Under the pieces are notes generated by a model that did not search any database, was not told where the DNA came from, and saw nothing but the letters and a program-made list of their open reading frames with translations. Position numbers and translations under genes: made by a program. From assembly GCF_036059255.1 (NCBI RefSeq), contig NZ_CP107947.1, positions 2,914,001 to 2,978,000 of the forward strand: a DNA stretch of 64,000 bases. The letters are read 5' to 3'. This document shows, in pieces, positions 37,003-43,987 of the stretch; position 1 is the stretch's first letter, and each line of letters starts with the position of its first letter. The stretch is from Micromonospora sp. NBC_00389 (GTDB taxonomy: Bacteria; Actinomycetota; Actinomycetes; Mycobacteriales; Micromonosporaceae).

Positions 37003-38463
37003 TCAGGGCATGTCCACCCGCACGCCGGCGGAGAACACCCCGCTGCGCAGCTCCAACTGCCGGGGCGGGTCCCGACCGTCGACGGTGAAGACCAGCGGGA
37101 GCACCACCCGGCTGCCCGCCGCCATCGGGTCGGCGAAGACGTCCCGACCCAGGTTGGCCGCCCTGGTGGCCGACTCGTCGGTGCTCACCCAGCGTCCCCC
37201 GGGCAGGTAGGCCCGTTGCAGCTGACCGTGCCAGGGCTGGTGGTCGCCCGTGACGTTGCGCACGCCCACGGTGGCCTGGCAGCGTCTACCGGCGGCCGGA
37301 GCCGCGCCGCCCCCGTCAGCCGGCCGGGCGGCGCCGGCCGAGCCGCAGGACATCCCGTACACGGTGAACTCGAACGCCGACTCGCGTAGCGGCACACCAA
37401 CCGGCCCGGAGACACCGGTGCCCATCCACGCGCCGCTGGTCGGCTGCTTCTGGGTGTCGATCGCCGCGACCCGCTGGGTCGCCGTCCACCCCGCCGCGCC
37501 GATCACCCCGGCCAGCACCGCCACGGCCACGCCCACCAGCAACCAGACCGGCGGGGTACGCCGGCGCTTCGCCGGGCTGGGTGCGGCCGGGCGCGGGTAG
37601 ATCGTGCCCCGTCCAGCGTCTGGCCCACTGTCGGTGGCCAGCGCGGCAGCCGTCACCCGACGTCCGCGCCGCCGTCGCCACACCCAGACCAGGCCGGCGC
37701 TGAGCAGCAGCAGGATGGCCGCTCCCGCCAGCAGCACCGGGATCCGCTGCCAGGGCGGTGCCTCGGTGACCTCGGCCGGGGGTGGCGCTGCCGCCTGCCA
37801 GGTGGCCGTGCCGCAGTCGTACGGCCGGCTGCCGTCGCTGGTGAACGCGCAGGCCGGCGCGGTCAGCGGCTGGCCGGGCGCGGTCGCGGTGAGCGCGGTG
37901 CCCAGCGTGGTGGTGCTGTGCGCGGGCAGCCTCAACCGCCAGGTCACCTCTGCGGCGGACCCGCCGGCCCGGGTGGACCGGCCGCCGGCGCTGATCGAGG
38001 TGGCCGACGAGCCGGGTGGTAGCTCCTGGCGCACGGTGGTGTCGACCGGCGAGTTGCCCACGTTGCGCACGTGGATCCGGTACCGCGGTGCCGGGCTGCT
38101 CTCCGGGGCGACCGCCACCGTGACCGGTGGCGGCGGCGTCGACGCCGGTACCCGGGCGGGTGGCGCCACCGCCGGTGGGGCCGAGGGTGGTGTTGGCTCC
38201 GCGGTCGCCGTGGGCGCCCGCGCGGCCACCGCCACCGGTGGTGGCGTGCTGGTGACCGGTGGCAGCGTGGCCGCCACCGAACCGGGCGTGGCCGCCGCCG
38301 TCGGTCGTGGCGTGGCTGCCGCTGGTTGTGGCGTGACGGCCGGTGGTCGTGGCGTGGCCGCCGCCTCCGGAGCCGCCGCCGGCAGGGCCGGCACGGCGGC
38401 GAGGATGCCGAGGCAGTGCACGAACACTGCGAGGGCTCTGTGGTGTCGTGTCGATGCAGGCAT
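37003..38463 (-). CDS. Secreted/membrane protein with Pro-Ala linker and two membrane spans
   Basis: 486 aa. An N-terminal signal sequence (to about residue 30) is followed by about 95 residues rich in Ala, Pro and Thr, then a beta domain resembling DUF11-type repeats (YRIHVRNVGNSPVDTTVRQELPPG), a membrane span near 255-275 with an Arg-rich stop-transfer (WVWRRRRGRR), a second span near 318-340, and a C-terminal extracytoplasmic beta domain (VGVRNVTGDHQPWHGQLQ) similar to ligand/telokin-like folds. No catalytic motif. Function unknown; an envelope role is likely from topology. Confidence 0.65.
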   Translation of the reverse strand: MPASTRHHRALAVFVHCLGILAAVPALPAAAPEAAATPRPPAVTPQPAAATPRPTAAATPGSVAATLPPVTSTPPPVAVAARAPTATAEPTPPSAPPAVAPPARVPASTPPPPVTVAVAPESSPAPRYRIHVRNVGNSPVDTTVRQELPPGSSATSISAGGRSTRAGGSAAEVTWRLRLPAHSTTTLGTALTATAPGQPLTAPACAFTSDGSRPYDCGTATWQAAAPPPAEVTEAPPWQRIPVLLAGAAILLLLSAGLVWVWRRRRGRRVTAAALATDSGPDAGRGTIYPRPAAPSPAKRRRTPPVWLLVGVAVAVLAGVIGAAGWTATQRVAAIDTQKQPTSGAWMGTGVSGPVGVPLRESAFEFTVYGMSCGSAGAARPADGGGAAPAAGRRCQATVGVRNVTGDHQPWHGQLQRAYLPGGRWVSTDESATRAANLGRDVFADPMAAGSRVVLPLVFTVDGRDPPRQLELRSGVFSAGVRVDMP

Positions 38464-38637
38464 ACGAACGAACCTCCGGAGCCGACGCTAGGGGCGGGCT
38501 CCCTCCGTGCGGGTACGAAGTCGGGAAGTCCGCCCCGGCCGTTGCCGCCTCGGGTAAGGTGCCCCGCCCTGACGGGTTGAGCACACCCGGCAGCCGGTCC
38601 TGGCCGGCAGGCCCGTCGACGGGGCTAGATTGGCGAG

Positions 38638-39441
38638 GTGCGTATCGCTCGTTTCGCTCATGCCAAGGGAATGTCGTTCGGGGTCGTCGAGGGCGAGGCG
38701 GAGGCCGGGCTGCAGGGCCTGACCATCGCCGAGATCGAGGGTCATCCGTTCGGCCAACTGTCCTTCAGTGGGGCCCGCTGGGCCCTCTCCGACGTCCGGC
38801 TGCTCTCGCCGATCCTGCCCAGCAAGGTGGTCTGCGTGGGTCGCAACTACGCCGAGCACGCCGCCGAGCACGGCAGCGAGGTGCCCAAGGAGCCGTTGCT
38901 CTTCCTCAAGCCGTCCACCTCGGTGATCGGTCCCCGGGACGCCATCCGGCTGCCGATCTTCTCCAAGCAGGTCGAACACGAGGCGGAGCTGGCGGTGGTG
39001 ATCGGCGCGCCGGGGGCGCGCCGGGCCGACCGGGCCGCCGCCGAGCGCGCCATCTTCGGCTACACCTGCGCCAACGACGTCACCGCCCGGGACCTCCAGC
39101 GCTCGGACGGGCAGTGGACCCGGGCCAAGGGCTTCGACTCGTTCTGCCCGATCGGTCCGTGGATCACCACCGGCCTGGACGTCTCCGACCTGGAGATCCG
39201 GTGTGAGGTGGGCCGCAACCCGGAGGAGATGGAGGTACGCCAGCTCGGCCGGACGAAGGACATGGTCTTCGACGTGCCGGGCCTGGTGTCGTACATCTCG
39301 CATGTGATGACTCTGCTGCCCGGCGACGTGGTGCTCACCGGCACCCCGGCGGGGGTTAGCCCGCTCGTCGAGGGGGATACCGTCACCGTGCGGATCGAGG
39401 GCATCGGCGAACTCAGCAACACCGTGGTCCCCGTCGCCTGA
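38638..39441 (+). CDS. Fumarylacetoacetate hydrolase family protein
   Basis: 267 aa. The C-terminal FAH domain has the metal-binding pattern VGRNYAEHAAEHG, PLLFLKPSTSVIG, EHEAELAVVIG, YTCANDVTARDLQ and GTPAGVSPL. Members hydrolyse or decarboxylate 2-oxo acids and include oxaloacetate tautomerases and acylpyruvases, so the reaction here is not fixed by sequence. TAGATT ends six bases before the GTG at 38638, so the message is probably leaderless. It is divergent from the membrane protein gene and lies just before the tRNA cluster. Confidence 0.88.
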   Translation: MRIARFAHAKGMSFGVVEGEAEAGLQGLTIAEIEGHPFGQLSFSGARWALSDVRLLSPILPSKVVCVGRNYAEHAAEHGSEVPKEPLLFLKPSTSVIGPRDAIRLPIFSKQVEHEAELAVVIGAPGARRADRAAAERAIFGYTCANDVTARDLQRSDGQWTRAKGFDSFCPIGPWITTGLDVSDLEIRCEVGRNPEEMEVRQLGRTKDMVFDVPGLVSYISHVMTLLPGDVVLTGTPAGVSPLVEGDTVTVRIEGIGELSNTVVPVA

Positions 39442-39494
39442 TCCGCGCGATGCACCTGTTTCCACAGCTCACACGTGGTTCGGGGGGATCGGAT

Positions 39495-39523
39495 TTGGCC
39501 TGCCGGCACCGGGAGGGTAATGT
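39495..39523 (+). promoter_or_regulatory. Promoter of tRNA-Gln
   Basis: TTGGCC at 39495-39500 and TAATGT at 39518-39523, exactly 17 bases apart, 26 bases before the tRNA. Confidence 0.6.
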
Positions 39524-39549
39524 TCACTCCCGGCGCCGCAAGGGGCCAA

Positions 39550-39621
39550 TGGGGTATGGGGTAATTGGCAGCCCGACTGATTCTGGTTCAGTTAGTCTAG
39601 GTTCGAGTCCTGGTACCCCAG
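39550..39621 (+). tRNA. tRNA-Gln (anticodon CTG)
   Basis: 72 bases with a full cloverleaf: acceptor TGGGGTA/TACCCCA with discriminator G, D stem GGGT/GCCC, anticodon stem ACTGA/TCAGT around loop TTCTGGT (anticodon CTG), and T arm CTAGG-TTCGAGT-CCTGG. No CCA is encoded. It reads the common CAG glutamine codon. A hairpin with a TTCG loop (ACTCCGCCCC/GGGGCGGAG) lies 50 bases downstream and may stop transcription. Confidence 0.95.
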
Positions 39622-39673
39622 CGCAGCTGGGATTCGCGAGAATCCCGGATCGCTGGATTCTGACGGAGTTCGA

Positions 39674-39695
39674 CTCCGCCCCTTCGGGGGCGGAG
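39674..39695 (+). terminator. TTCG-loop hairpin between tRNA-Gln and tRNA-Glu
   Basis: CTCCGCCCC-TTCG-GGGGCGGAG, a perfect 9-bp stem closing a stable tetraloop. It separates tRNA-Gln from the TAGAGT -10 element (39708-39713) of the first tRNA-Glu. Confidence 0.55.
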
Positions 39696-39756
39696 AGTGG
39701 TCTCTGGTAGAGTGCAGCTCCTCCGCCCGCGAGGGCTGAGGAGCAGAATTAGTTCT

Positions 39757-39829
39757 GGCCCCGTCGTCTAGTGGCCCAGGACGCCGCCCTCTCAAGGCGG
39801 TAGCGCCGGTTCGAATCCGGTCGGGGCTA
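39757..39829 (+). tRNA. tRNA-Glu (anticodon CTC), copy 1
   Basis: 73 bases: acceptor GGCCCCG/CGGGGCT (first pair G-U) with discriminator A, D arm with TCTAGTGGCCCAGGA, anticodon stem CCGCC/GGCGG around CTCTCAA (anticodon CTC), and T arm GCCGG-TTCGAAT-CCGGT. A -10-like TAGAGT lies 44 bases upstream. A terminator hairpin follows. It reads GAG, the dominant glutamate codon here. Confidence 0.95.
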
Positions 39830-39838
39830 CATCTGTGT

Positions 39839-39872
39839 ACAGCCCGTCTCACCTGGTGAGGCGGGCTGTTTC
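39839..39872 (+). terminator. Terminator after tRNA-Glu copy 1
   Basis: ACAGCCCGTCTCACC and GGTGAGGCGGGCTGT form a stem of about 15 bp with one wobble pair, followed by TTT. Confidence 0.75.
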
Positions 39873-39981
39873 GTGTCGAGCGGAGTGCGCCGGCCGCCCC
39901 GCACCCCGGGCTCACCCCCGGGTGCGGTGCCGCTAGACTACAGCCGCACCGCCCGCGAGGGCGGTGAAGCAGGAAAGTTCT

Positions 39982-40054
39982 GGCCCCGTCGTCTAGTGGC
40001 CCAGGACGCCGCCCTCTCAAGGCGGTAGCGCCGGTTCGAATCCGGTCGGGGCTA
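39982..40054 (+). tRNA. tRNA-Glu (anticodon CTC), copy 2
   Basis: Base-for-base identical to the copy at 39757-39829, and also preceded by a TAGACT -10-like element (39934-39939) and a similar GCCCGCGAGGGC stretch. Each copy has its own promoter and terminator, so this is a tandem duplication of a whole transcription unit. Duplicate supply fits heavy use of GAG. Confidence 0.95.
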
Positions 40055-40060
40055 CAAACC

Positions 40061-40093
40061 AAAGGCTCGTCTCGCTGCGCGAGACGAGCCTTT
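40061..40093 (+). terminator. Terminator after tRNA-Glu copy 2
   Basis: AAAGGCTCGTCTCG pairs perfectly with CGAGACGAGCCTTT across CTGCG; the stem ends in T residues. Confidence 0.8.
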
Positions 40094-40119
40094 CCCGTCC
40101 CACCCCCACCTACCCGCGT

Positions 40120-40176
40120 TGATCATGAAGTTAGCGGTGCGACACGCCGGTGCCGGTGACGCCAACTTCATGATCA
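40120..40176. repeat. Extragenic inverted repeat with TGATCATGAAGTT arms
   Basis: TGATCATGAAGTTAGCG (40120-40136) and CGCCAACTTCATGATCA (40160-40176) are complementary with one mismatch. It lies in the spacer between the tRNA cluster and ndgR. I recall similar arms scattered between genes of Micromonospora-type genomes, so this is probably a REP-like or miniature element; only one copy is in this window. It could also end ndgR transcription. Confidence 0.55.
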
Positions 40177-40185
40177 CCGCGTCGG

Positions 40186-40872
40186 TCAGAGGCCGGAGAG
40201 GCGTTGGCCGGCTCGCACCACCGCCATGGCGTGACGTTCGCCGGGGCGGCGGCCGAGGCGCTCGATCGGGCCGGAGATGCTGACCGAGGCGATCACCCGG
40301 CCGGTGCGGTCGCGGATCGGGGCGGAGACGCTCGCCACGCCGGCCTCACGCTCGGCGACGCTCTGCGCCCAGCCGCGGCGGCGTACCTCGGCCAGGGTGC
40401 GGCCGGTGAACTTGCTGCGCGGCAGCAGCGGCATCACCGCCTCCGGCGGCTCCCAGGCGAGCAGGATCTGAGCCGCCGAACCGGCGGTCATCGGCAGCAC
40501 CGAGCCGACCGGAACGGTGTCCCGCAGGCCACTGGCGCGCTCCGCCGCCGCTACGCAGATCCGCTCGTCGGCGCGGCGCAGGTACAGCTGTGCGCTCTCG
40601 CCGGTGGCGTCGCGCAGCGCGGCCAGCAACGGCTCGGCGGCGGTCAGCAGGACGTCCGGCGCGGCGTTGGCCAGCTCACCCAGCCGGGGGCCGGGCCGCC
40701 AGCGGCCCTGGGTGTCCCGGACCAGCATTCGGTGGATCTCCAGTGCCTGTGCCAGCCGGTGTGCGGTGGCCCGGGGCAGCTTCGTACGTTCAACGAGTTC
40801 GGCCAGGCTGGCGCCGTCGACGCAGGCGGCCAGGATGACCACCGCCTTGTCGAGAACGCCGACACCGCTCAT
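40186..40872 (-). CDS. ndgR: IclR family regulator of leucine genes (NdgR-like)
   Basis: 228 aa. The N-terminal winged helix (LDKAVVILAACVDGASLAELVERTKLPRATAHRLAQ region) and the IclR effector domain (LYLRRADERICVAAAERASG, VPVGSVLPMTAGSAAQILLAW, GVASVSAPIRDRTG) are both complete. It is divergent from leuC with only about 50 bases between starts, exactly the ndgR-leuCD arrangement of Streptomyces, where NdgR controls leuCD and other amino acid genes. The ATG at 40872 (MSGVGVLDKA) is preferred; a GTG four codons upstream is possible. Regulation of leuC here is inferred. Confidence 0.9.
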   Translation of the reverse strand: MSGVGVLDKAVVILAACVDGASLAELVERTKLPRATAHRLAQALEIHRMLVRDTQGRWRPGPRLGELANAAPDVLLTAAEPLLAALRDATGESAQLYLRRADERICVAAAERASGLRDTVPVGSVLPMTAGSAAQILLAWEPPEAVMPLLPRSKFTGRTLAEVRRRGWAQSVAEREAGVASVSAPIRDRTGRVIASVSISGPIERLGRRPGERHAMAVVRAGQRLSGL

Positions 40873-40921
40873 ACTGTGTCCCACAAGCCGAAACTTACCT
40901 CCCAGAATTTAGGATGTCCAG

Positions 40922-42367
40922 ATGGTGGGAGTCACTCCTGAGCCGAGGACCCTGGCCGAGAAGGTCTGGGACGCGCACGTCGTACGGTCCGCCGCTGGTG
41001 AGCCGGACCTGCTCTTCATCGACCTGCACCTGCTGCACGAGGTGACCAGCCCGCAGGCGTTCGACGGGCTGCGGCTCGCCGGGCGCCGGGTGCGCCGTAC
41101 CGACCTGACGCTCGCGACCGAGGACCACAACACCCCGACCGGGTACGCCGATCCGGCGTTCCGGCTCCGCCGTGGTGACCTGCTCACCATCGCGGACCCC
41201 ACGTCGCGTACGCAGATCGAGACGCTGCGCCGCAACTGCGCCGAGTTCGGCGTGCGGCTGCACCCGCTCGGCGACGACAACCAGGGCATCGTGCACGTGA
41301 TCGGCCCGCAGCTCGGGCTCACCCAGCCGGGCCTGACGATCGTCTGCGGCGACTCGCACACCGCCACCCACGGCGCGTTCGGCGCGCTCGCCTTCGGCAT
41401 CGGCACCAGCGAGGTGGAGCACGTGCTGGCCACCCAGACGCTGCCGCAGAGCCGGCCGAAGACCATGGCCGTGAACGTCACCGGCCGACTCGCCCCCGGG
41501 GTCACCGCCAAGGACCTGGTGCTCGCGCTGATCACGCAGGTCGGCACCGGCGGCGGTCGCGGGCACATCGTCGAGTACCGCGGTGAGGCCATCCGCTCGC
41601 TCTCCATGGAGGGGCGGATGACGATCGCCAACATGTCCATCGAGTGGGGCGCCAAGGCCGGCATGATCGCGCCGGACGAGACCACCTTCGCGTACCTCAA
41701 GGGTCGGCCGAACGCGCCGCAGGGCGCGGACTGGGACGCCGCGGTGGCGTGGTGGCGGACGCTGCCCACCGACGAGGGCGCGCGCTTCGACGCCGAGGTG
41801 ACCCTGGACGCCAGCCAGATCACCCCGTTCGTCACCTGGGGCACCAACCCCGGGCAGGGCGCGCCGCTGAGCGCGCCGGTGCCGGACCCGGAGGAGTTCG
41901 CCACCGACTCGGAGCGCGCCGCGGCCCGCCGCGCGCTGGAGTACATGGACCTGCGCCCCGGCGTCCCGTTGCGCGAGCTGCCCATTGACGTGGTCTTCGT
42001 GGGTTCCTGTACCAACGGCCGGCTGGAGGACCTGCGGGCCGCCGCCGACGTGCTGCGCGGCCACAGGGTCGCCGACGGGGTCCGGATGCTCGTGGTGCCC
42101 GGCTCCGCCGCCGTGCGGGAGGCCGCCGAGGCCGAGGGGCTGGACAAGGTCTTCGCCGACGCCGGCGCCGAGTGGCGGTTCGCCGGCTGCTCGATGTGCC
42201 TGGGGATGAACCCCGACACGCTGAAGCCGGGCGAGCGGTCCGCCTCCACCTCCAACCGCAACTTCGAGGGCCGTCAGGGCCGGGGTGGGCGTACCCACCT
42301 GGTTTCCCCGCCGGTCGCCGCCGCCACCGCCGTGGTTGGTCGGCTGGCCGCCCCCGCCGACCTGTAG
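40922..42367 (+). CDS. leuC: 3-isopropylmalate dehydratase large subunit
   Basis: 481 aa aconitase-family subunit that with LeuD isomerises 2- to 3-isopropylmalate, and probably citramalate to 3-methylmalate. Iron-sulfur ligands are visible in [12 protein letters not shown] and [10 protein letters not shown]. Other landmarks are [20 protein letters not shown] and [20 protein letters not shown]. The ATG at 40922 gives the normal length. Its spacer with ndgR is too short for a leader attenuator, so control is probably by NdgR. leuD follows 14 bases later. Confidence 0.96.
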   Translation: MVGVTPEPRTLAEKVWDAHVVRSAAGEPDLLFIDLHLLHEVTSPQAFDGLRLAGRRVRRTDLTLATEDHNTPTGYADPAFRLRRGDLLTIADPTSRTQIETLRRNCAEFGVRLHPLGDDNQGIVHVIGPQLGLTQPGLTIVCGDSHTATHGAFGALAFGIGTSEVEHVLATQTLPQSRPKTMAVNVTGRLAPGVTAKDLVLALITQVGTGGGRGHIVEYRGEAIRSLSMEGRMTIANMSIEWGAKAGMIAPDETTFAYLKGRPNAPQGADWDAAVAWWRTLPTDEGARFDAEVTLDASQITPFVTWGTNPGQGAPLSAPVPDPEEFATDSERAAARRALEYMDLRPGVPLRELPIDVVFVGSCTNGRLEDLRAAADVLRGHRVADGVRMLVVPGSAAVREAAEAEGLDKVFADAGAEWRFAGCSMCLGMNPDTLKPGERSASTSNRNFEGRQGRGGRTHLVSPPVAAATAVVGRLAAPADL

Positions 42368-42381
42368 AAGGGACCCGACCG

Positions 42382-42969
42382 ATGGAGTCGTTCACCACCC
42401 ACACCGGGACGGCCGTGCCGCTGCGCCGCTCCAACGTGGACACCGACCAGATCATCCCGGCCGTGTACCTCAAGCGGGTGACCCGGACCGGTTTCGCCGA
42501 CGGGCTGTTCAGCGCTTGGCGGGAAGATCCGGCATTCGTTCTCAACGATCAAACGTATTCCGGAGCGTCGATCCTCATCGCCGGCCCGGAGTTCGGCACC
42601 GGCTCCTCCCGTGAGCACGCCGTCTGGGCCTTGCGGGACTGGGGCTTCCGCGCGGTGGTGGCCCCGCGCTTCGGCGACATCTTCCGCGGCAACGCACTCA
42701 AGGAGGGTCTGCTGCCGGTCGAGTTGGAATTGAAAGCCGTCGAAGAGTTGTGGGGCCTGATCGAGGCGGATCCGAGCACCCAGATCACCGTCGACCTGAC
42801 CGCCCGTCAGCTCCGGGCCGGGGATCTCACCTGGTCATTCCCGCTGGACGACTTCAGCAGGTGGCGGTTGCTGGAGGGCCTGGACGACATTGGACTCACC
42901 CTTCGGCACGCCGCCGACATCGACGCCTACGAGACAGGCCGACTGCCGTTCCTGCCCTCGGTGGCATAG
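42382..42969 (+). CDS. leuD: 3-isopropylmalate dehydratase small subunit
   Basis: 195 aa swivel-domain subunit of LeuCD. It begins with the typical [24 protein letters not shown] and has [20 protein letters not shown] and the [17 protein letters not shown] block. AAGGGA precedes the ATG at 42382. It is the second and last gene of leuCD; a long hairpin lies 22 bases downstream. Confidence 0.96.
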   Translation: MESFTTHTGTAVPLRRSNVDTDQIIPAVYLKRVTRTGFADGLFSAWREDPAFVLNDQTYSGASILIAGPEFGTGSSREHAVWALRDWGFRAVVAPRFGDIFRGNALKEGLLPVELELKAVEELWGLIEADPSTQITVDLTARQLRAGDLTWSFPLDDFSRWRLLEGLDDIGLTLRHAADIDAYETGRLPFLPSVA

Positions 42970-42990
42970 CCGTACGCCCGACCGCACACT

Positions 42991-43030
42991 GGATTCCACC
43001 CCCATCGGGCCAACCGGTGGGGGTGAATCC
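42991..43030 (+). terminator. Terminator hairpin after leuCD
   Basis: GGATTCCACCCCCA and TGGGGGTGAATCC form a 13-bp stem with one bulged base; additional CGG/CCG pairs close the loop. It separates leuCD from the HU promoter. Confidence 0.65.
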
Positions 43031-43063
43031 GTTACGACACAAGGGCTTTTTTCTACCGAATGT

Positions 43064-43092
43064 TTGTGTCCCGGCAGCACAGGGCATACCGT
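43064..43092 (+). promoter_or_regulatory. Probable promoter of the HU gene
   Basis: TTGTGT at 43064-43069 and TACCGT at 43087-43092 with a 17-base spacer, about 50 bases before the GTG start and followed by GGGAGGAAG as ribosome site. Confidence 0.55.
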
Positions 43093-43141
43093 GCGCGCAG
43101 AATGGCTCGCGTCGAGTCAGTTGCACAATCGGGAGGAAGTC

Positions 43142-43849
43142 GTGAACAAGGCCGAGCTCATCGAGGCGCTCGCCGTTCGCCTGGGGGACCGGAAGACGGC
43201 GACGAACGCCCTCGAGGCGGTCCTCACCGAGGTCCAGGCGGCGGTTACCAAGGGCGAGAAGGTGGCGATCACCGGATTCGGAGCATTCGAAAAGCGTGTG
43301 CGTGGCGCGCGAACAGCGCGCAACCCGCGTACCGGCGAGGCGGTGAAGGTCAAGAAGACGTCCGTGCCGACCTTCCGCCCCGGCGCTGGGTTCAAGGAGA
43401 TGGTGGCCAGCGGCAAGGTGCCGAAGGCCACGGCGGCGGCGAAGAAGACCGCCACCGCCACAACCAAGGCCGCCGGCACCAAGGCGGCGGGCACCAAGGC
43501 GGCAGGCACCAAGGCGGCAGGCACCAAGGCGGCAGGCACCAAGGCAGCGGGCACCAAGGCCACCGCCGCCAAGGCGGCCACCAAGAAGACCGCCCCGGCC
43601 AAGGCGACCAAGACCGCCACGGCGACCAAGACGGCCGCCAGCAAGAAGACCGCCCCGGCCAAGGCGACCAAGAGCACCACGGCGACCAAGACGGCCGCCA
43701 GCAAGAAGACCGCTGCGGCGAAGAAGACCACCGCGGCGACCAGATCCACCGCGGCGAGGAAGACCACCGCGGCGGCGAGCAAGAGCGCGGCGGCCAAGAA
43801 GGCCCCGGCGAAGAAGGCTCCGGCCAAGAAGGCGGCCAGCAAGCGCTGA
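43142..43849 (+). CDS. Nucleoid protein HU with Lys/Ala-rich C-terminal tail
   Basis: 235 aa. Residues 1-92 are a complete HU domain ([53 protein letters not shown]). The remaining 140 residues are a histone H1-like tail made of KAAGT pentamers and AKKTA/AKATK repeats, as in actinobacterial HupS or mycobacterial HupB. It should bind and compact DNA. Strong ribosome site GGGAGGAAG before GTG 43142. Immediately downstream of leuCD, a conserved actinomycete position. Confidence 0.95.
   Translation: MNKAELIEALAVRLGDRKTATNALEAVLTEVQAAVTKGEKVAITGFGAFEKRVRGARTARNPRTGEAVKVKKTSVPTFRPGAGFKEMVASGKVPKATAAAKKTATATTKAAGTKAAGTKAAGTKAAGTKAAGTKAAGTKATAAKAATKKTAPAKATKTATATKTAASKKTAPAKATKSTTATKTAASKKTAAAKKTTAATRSTAARKTTAAASKSAAAKKAPAKKAPAKKAASKR
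43468..43705 (+). repeat. Coding tandem repeats in the HU tail
   Basis: Two nested repeats in frame. 43468-43560 holds about seven copies of a 15-bp unit (GGCACCAAGGCGGCA, peptide GTKAA) that are nearly identical in DNA as well as protein. About 43585-43705 holds two copies of a 60-bp unit (peptide [10 protein letters not shown] and ATKTAAS). The near-identity at third positions suggests recent slippage. Confidence 0.85.
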
Positions 43850-43860
43850 TCGACCTTCAC

Positions 43861-43895
43861 GAAAGGGCGTCCACCCGTAGGGTGGGCGCCCTTTC
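43861..43895 (+). terminator. Terminator after the HU gene
   Basis: GAAAGGGCGTCCACCC, loop GTA, GGGTGGGCGCCCTTTC: a 16-bp stem with one wobble pair, 11 bases after the stop codon, the 3' arm ending in CCCTTTCG. Confidence 0.8.
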
Positions 43896-43987
43896 GCCGT
43901 CACCGACCCGTTGACCGGGCCGGCCGGCGCGCGCAGAATCGCCGTGCCGGCCCCCTCCGCCGGCCCGTCGACGGGAAGAGTGCGCTG

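Noticed and set aside
39550..40054. tRNA cluster considered as the integration site of an element
   Set aside because: No integrase, partial tRNA copy or composition change is seen next to it.
39592..40062. Minus-strand ORF over the tRNA genes containing a PDRIRTG repeat
   Set aside because: This is the translated antisense of tRNA-Glu, a familiar annotation artefact; the internal repeat is the duplicated tRNA.
43468..43705. Tandem repeats considered as a CRISPR-like array
   Set aside because: Units are adjacent, in frame and without spacers; they encode the HU tail. No cas genes are present.
43117..43860. Hydrophobic 247-codon minus-strand ORF opposite HU
   Set aside because: Its apparent membrane helices are the reverse complement of Lys/Ala codons in the HU tail.
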